This document shows, in pieces, positions 60,918 to 64,000 of a stretch of 64,000 nt of DNA (within the stretch, counting starts at the first letter, position 1; each line of letters begins with the position of its first letter). The notes under the pieces were generated by a model, which saw nothing but the letters and a program-made list of their open reading frames with translations, made no database searches and was not told the DNA's origin. Position numbers and translations under genes: made by a program. The stretch spans positions 128,773,821 through 128,837,820 of the forward strand of contig OV050033.1 of NCBI GenBank assembly GCA_920105625.2. Reading direction: 5' to 3'. This DNA is from Clusia tigrina. Its lineage: Eukaryota > Arthropoda > Insecta > Diptera > Clusiidae.

Positions 60918-61601
60918 TGTGAAGACCTAAATTTTGTAACAATTTTAGGTCACACAAAATACCGCCCTCACCATATACCAACACCATGCGAGCACATGTA
61001 GCCAAACCACGCCACACGTGGTTATGCTCGAACATGACACAACGCCGAAATACGGGAATTCCGTATGCGCGAACACGACACAGTGCCGAAATACGGGACT
61101 TGTCGATGCTCGCATAAAAAAATGTATAAAAGGCCGGTGCGCGGAGGAACCGGTCTCTTGTGATTTGAACAGCGGCGGCGACAACAGCGGACGAGCAGGC
61201 GAGTAAGTGGGTATAGTATTCGCGGACATTGGCGACCACGGCAGACAGTTCCTGACTTTTGAGACTTCTTACGTGATTGGTGGTGTGAGGTTTTAACCGA
61301 CATCACTACCACGTAAGAGAGTGCTCCACCCTAGACGAAGTAAACGCGAGGTTTTAACCGGCGTTTCACTTCAAAGCAGCTATTGCTTCTACGTCTGCCA
61401 CTACCCCACTTCACTGCAATTAGACGAAGCGGAGATAATACAGGATTTAGTTATAATTAGTCTAAGATGAAGTTGTAATTTACTGAATAATAAAATAAAG
61501 TAAAACAAACTCCATCAAACGTGTTGTGTTAAGGTCAAGAAAATAAATATTGTACAGGACTCTGGGAAGACTGAGCGTACCCCAGCTAGAGATTCTTTAC
61601 A
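60918..61601 (+). repeat. 3' LTR
   Basis: Copy of the 5' LTR with the same TGTGAAG...TTTACA ends. It carries a 1-bp and a 4-bp insertion relative to the 5' copy and a short block of changes (gcgtttcactt against gcgttgaattt). Confidence 0.93.
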
Positions 61602-62731
61602 CACTCCATAACCGCCCAAAGTTCTCTCCGTGTTACACAGTAATTTCGCTCTAGCTTTGATAAGATTTTGCTGAAGTAGGCTATTGCTCTTTCATGTCCG
61701 TCAATAACTTGCGACAGGACACCTCCAATCTCGAAGGCACTTGCATCTGTAACCAAAATAAATTGTTCGCCAGGAATTGGATACGCAAGGATTGGAACTG
61801 TACACAATAGCTCTTTCAATCTGTTGAATGCCTTCTCCTGTTCGCTTTTCCACTCAAAAGGACAATTCTTCCTCGTTAATGCATGCAGACACCAGCCACG
61901 TCTGCGAAGCTTGGAACAAAGCGTCTGTAATAGGTGCAAAGACCCAAGAAGCTGCGTAGCTCATGCAAACTAGTTGGTCTTGGCCACTCCCTTACTGAGT
62001 CAATCTTATCTGGATCTGTGTGTACTCCTTCAGGTGTGACTTTATGTCCAAGGTACTTGACTTCTCTCTTGAATAAGCTTCAACCCTGAAGCTCCTAATC
62101 GCATCAATACTTCTTCCAAATTCTTCAAGTGGTCCGCAAAGTCCTTTCCCGTAACGATGATGTCATCTAGGTACACCAGACACGTTTTGCAGTGGAGACT
62201 CTTTAGCACATGCTCCCTTAAGCGTTCAAATGTAGCATTTCACAGTCCGTATGGCATCACCAAAAATTGCCATAGTCCATCACCGCCACTGAATGCTGTC
62301 TTTTCCTTGTCTTGTTCGTCTACTGCACTTGCCAATATCCGCTTTGTAAATCCAACGTTGAGAACCAATTTGCACCAGAAAGTGTGTCCAAGGTATCATC
62401 GATGCGAGGTAATGGATAACTTATCCGGGGTGTAGATATTAATTGTTTGAACATACTCGTATGTACATATTTGCATACTTTTATATTAATGTGCATTTTC
62501 ATATTTAAAGACAAACAACACAAGTTGCCTTTTAATCTTACTCCAGCAAAGTATAATTGGCTAATGCGCCAAGTATACGCAATTTAGAACACGGCTCATG
62601 CGCCTGGTCTAAAACTAAACATTATAATATAAAAGCATACTATACATTCATCTTGTTGAGGAAGCTAAATATCGGCGCTTAATCCTGGGTAGAAAGCTAA
62701 ACTGGAAGGTTAAAATGGCTGCAAACTTAGC

Positions 62732-63364
62732 TGTAAGGCTAAAAGCTACGCATCAATGGGATGCAAGGAACGAAGGTCAAGCGACTATTTTAAGACGTTT
62801 CAAGGGTACACCTGACTTTCCATTACATCACACCAATGTATACCTTCAATGGCATATGCAGGAGACAGCCAGACAGGTTTAGACACACACACGGAAAGTT
62901 GTGCTGGTATGCGTGCGCATGGGAACCTATAAAAGCGGGTGCAGGGATCAAACCGACGACTTTTGACAGCCAGCTCTCGTTGGATAAACAGCTCTTTTGA
63001 CACACAACTCTCGTTGGACAAACATCAGCGCTACGGAAAAGAACTCTCGTCGTAGAAGACATCGCGGAGATCTACTTACAAACCAAATTAGAGAAATTCT
63101 CAGGAACTCTGACTCAGAGGTAAGTGCTCAGGCAAATCTGGACAATAACGACTAAGCGAATCAATCGTTCGCGCCGAACGCACTTGAGCGGGCCAACACC
63201 CCTCGTTGACTGCCACTACAGGACTCGCGACATCGAGCACGCCTTTGAAAGGAGTACTATTTACTGTTATTAATAGTTTGTAATAAAGATTATAAATAAA
63301 TAATTTAAACAGCAGAGATATCTTAGTAACGAACCCTGGCAAGCCGCTGAGCCTCAGCCTTACA
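62732..63364 (+). repeat. Probable solo LTR, 633 bp
   Basis: Bounded by the perfect 9-bp inverted ends TGTAAGGCT (62732-62740) and AGCCTTACA (63356-63364). TATAAAA is at 62938-62944 and AATAAA at 63282-63287, the order expected of an LTR on the plus strand. No internal domain follows. Flanking 5-mers (TTAGC and ATTGA) are not a target duplication, so one edge may have been rearranged. Confidence 0.6.
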
Positions 63365-64000
63365 ATTGAAAAGACCCCGTGTCGTTACAGTACTGTAAAG
63401 TGGAACTGCCGCTGGGGGACTACCATACATATTTTTACCAGATAGGTCAAACCTCGATATTCCTATTGCCACATGTAAGCTCTTAATAAATACCATATCC
63501 TAAGGCACAGCGGTTAGACGCTGGCCTGGAGGTACAGGATACAAAATAGCTACACAAACCAGGCCAGAAATAAATGTCGAGCGCTTGAAAGATTCAGTAT
63601 CTCTAAATATACTAAGTATAGGTTCTGTAGTTAGTGTACTAACGGGACACCAGATCCTGGGTACTTAAGAAGGTAGGCTGGGGATTGCCTCTAAAGACTT
63701 CCATCGGAGGATTGCCTCTAAAGACAACCATCACCAATAGTTCCGATAACTAATCCCTTCTCTGACAGTGAAGCAGCTATAAAGTCGCTTTCTGAGGTTT
63801 TAATCGCTTCTAAGTATGGGGTAGTGTGCCGGTCCGCTCTAAATACCCTCTCAAAGTGAAACGGCGTTCACCTCCGGTGGGCCCCGGGGTATTAATGAAC
63901 TAGAGAGAAGGGGCACCACACAAAAAGAAACATCACAAAACGTGGGTGTACCACTCACGTCTGTATAGCTTCTTATCAGACAAGACTACAGACGTGCAAC
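63365..64000 (+). mobile_element. LINE scraps and unassigned sequence at window end
   Basis: Encodes VVSVLTGHQILGT near 63625-63660 (C-terminal LINE segment). Downstream and thus out of normal order, it encodes DSEAAIKSLSEVLIASK, then VVCRSALNTLS (RNase H) near 63765-63855. A CACAGCGGTTAGACGCTGG sequence near 63507 looks like a tRNA/SINE A-box region, but no B box was found. Confidence 0.55.

Larger units (their letters stand above)
58210..61601 (+). mobile_element. Young 3.39-kb LTR retrotransposon without recognisable RT, 4-bp TSD
   Basis: Complete non-autonomous-looking element: 5' LTR 58210-58888, primer-binding site, truncated gag, a 482-codon open frame, polypurine tract, 3' LTR 60918-61601. 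CACT is duplicated on both sides (58206-58209 and 61602-61605). The LTRs differ by about six substitutions and two indels (1 and 4 bp) over 680 bp, so it is recent. No protease, RT or integrase domain is visible, so it would need enzymes from a relative. It is clearly GC-richer than the surrounding DNA. Confidence 0.92.
57875..62440 (-). mobile_element. Broken Ty3/gypsy pol fragment, interrupted by the LTR element
   Basis: Reading leftward from 62440: RT start ([19 protein letters not shown], then [12 protein letters not shown]), the catalytic YLDD at 62162-62173, then RNase H (FILVTDASAFEIGGVLSQV) to about 61606. The frame resumes at 58204 (LLWRTDHAALRWQLQF, then SHGNADALSRRP) and ends near 57875. 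The 58210-61601 element plus one CACT copy fills the gap. No gag, protease, integrase or LTR of this element is visible. An in-frame TGA at 62240-62242 replaces the usual Cys before Asn-Ala, and frameshifts lie near 61940-62100, so the copy is dead. Confidence 0.88.

Noticed and set aside
63500..63545. A-box-like CACAGCGGTTAGACGCTGG suggesting a tRNA
   Set aside because: No matching B box or acceptor stem, so not called as a tRNA gene.

Overview
The window reads as nuclear DNA of a higher fly (Diptera, Brachycera). I suspect a tephritid-like fruit fly, but that is inference. The evidence is three split genes whose proteins are very close to Drosophila proteins, GT-AG introns, AT-rich intergenic DNA, and a heavy load of insect-type retrotransposon fragments, MITEs and minisatellites. 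No bacterial, organellar, CRISPR, rRNA or convincing tRNA feature was seen.

Layout. 1-10.7 kb: two LINE (non-LTR retrotransposon) tails, a long hairpin, about 3 kb of T-rich low-complexity DNA and a minisatellite. 10.7-12.8 kb (+): the last four coding exons of Unc-76 (FEZ family, kinesin cargo adaptor); its N-terminal exons were not found. 12.8-21 kb: (TA)n, minisatellites, and one LINE inserted into another with a 15-bp target-site duplication. 21.05-22.45 kb (+): complete three-exon argininosuccinate synthase. 24.95-49.97 kb (+): Rop, the Sec1/Munc18 protein of synaptic exocytosis, spread over 25 kb. Its 10.4-kb first intron and 7.6-kb fourth intron are full of repeats. It has two alternative versions of exon 4, and the reading frame forces use of exactly one. 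50-57.7 kb: AT-rich intergenic DNA with hairpins, a tandem repeat and a cluster of AACGTT sites. 57.7-64 kb: nested retrotransposons. A broken Ty3/gypsy pol on the minus strand is split by a young 3.39-kb LTR element on the plus strand, and an LTR-like sequence and a LINE scrap follow.

How it fits together. Unc-76 and Rop both act in neurons (axonal transport; vesicle fusion). Ass is metabolic. Nothing in the sequence suggests co-regulation. In Drosophila, Rop is named for its divergent partner Ras64B; that partner is not visible here, and the next gene upstream is Ass in the same orientation.

Most interesting: (1) the mutually exclusive Rop exons 4a/4b; (2) the young LTR element 58210-61601, whose gag is cut short and followed by a 482-codon open frame that does not look like pol and may be captured or chimeric sequence; (3) several long hairpins (4158-4385, 47334-47425, 52711-52912). 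All identifications are by eye; no database search was run.
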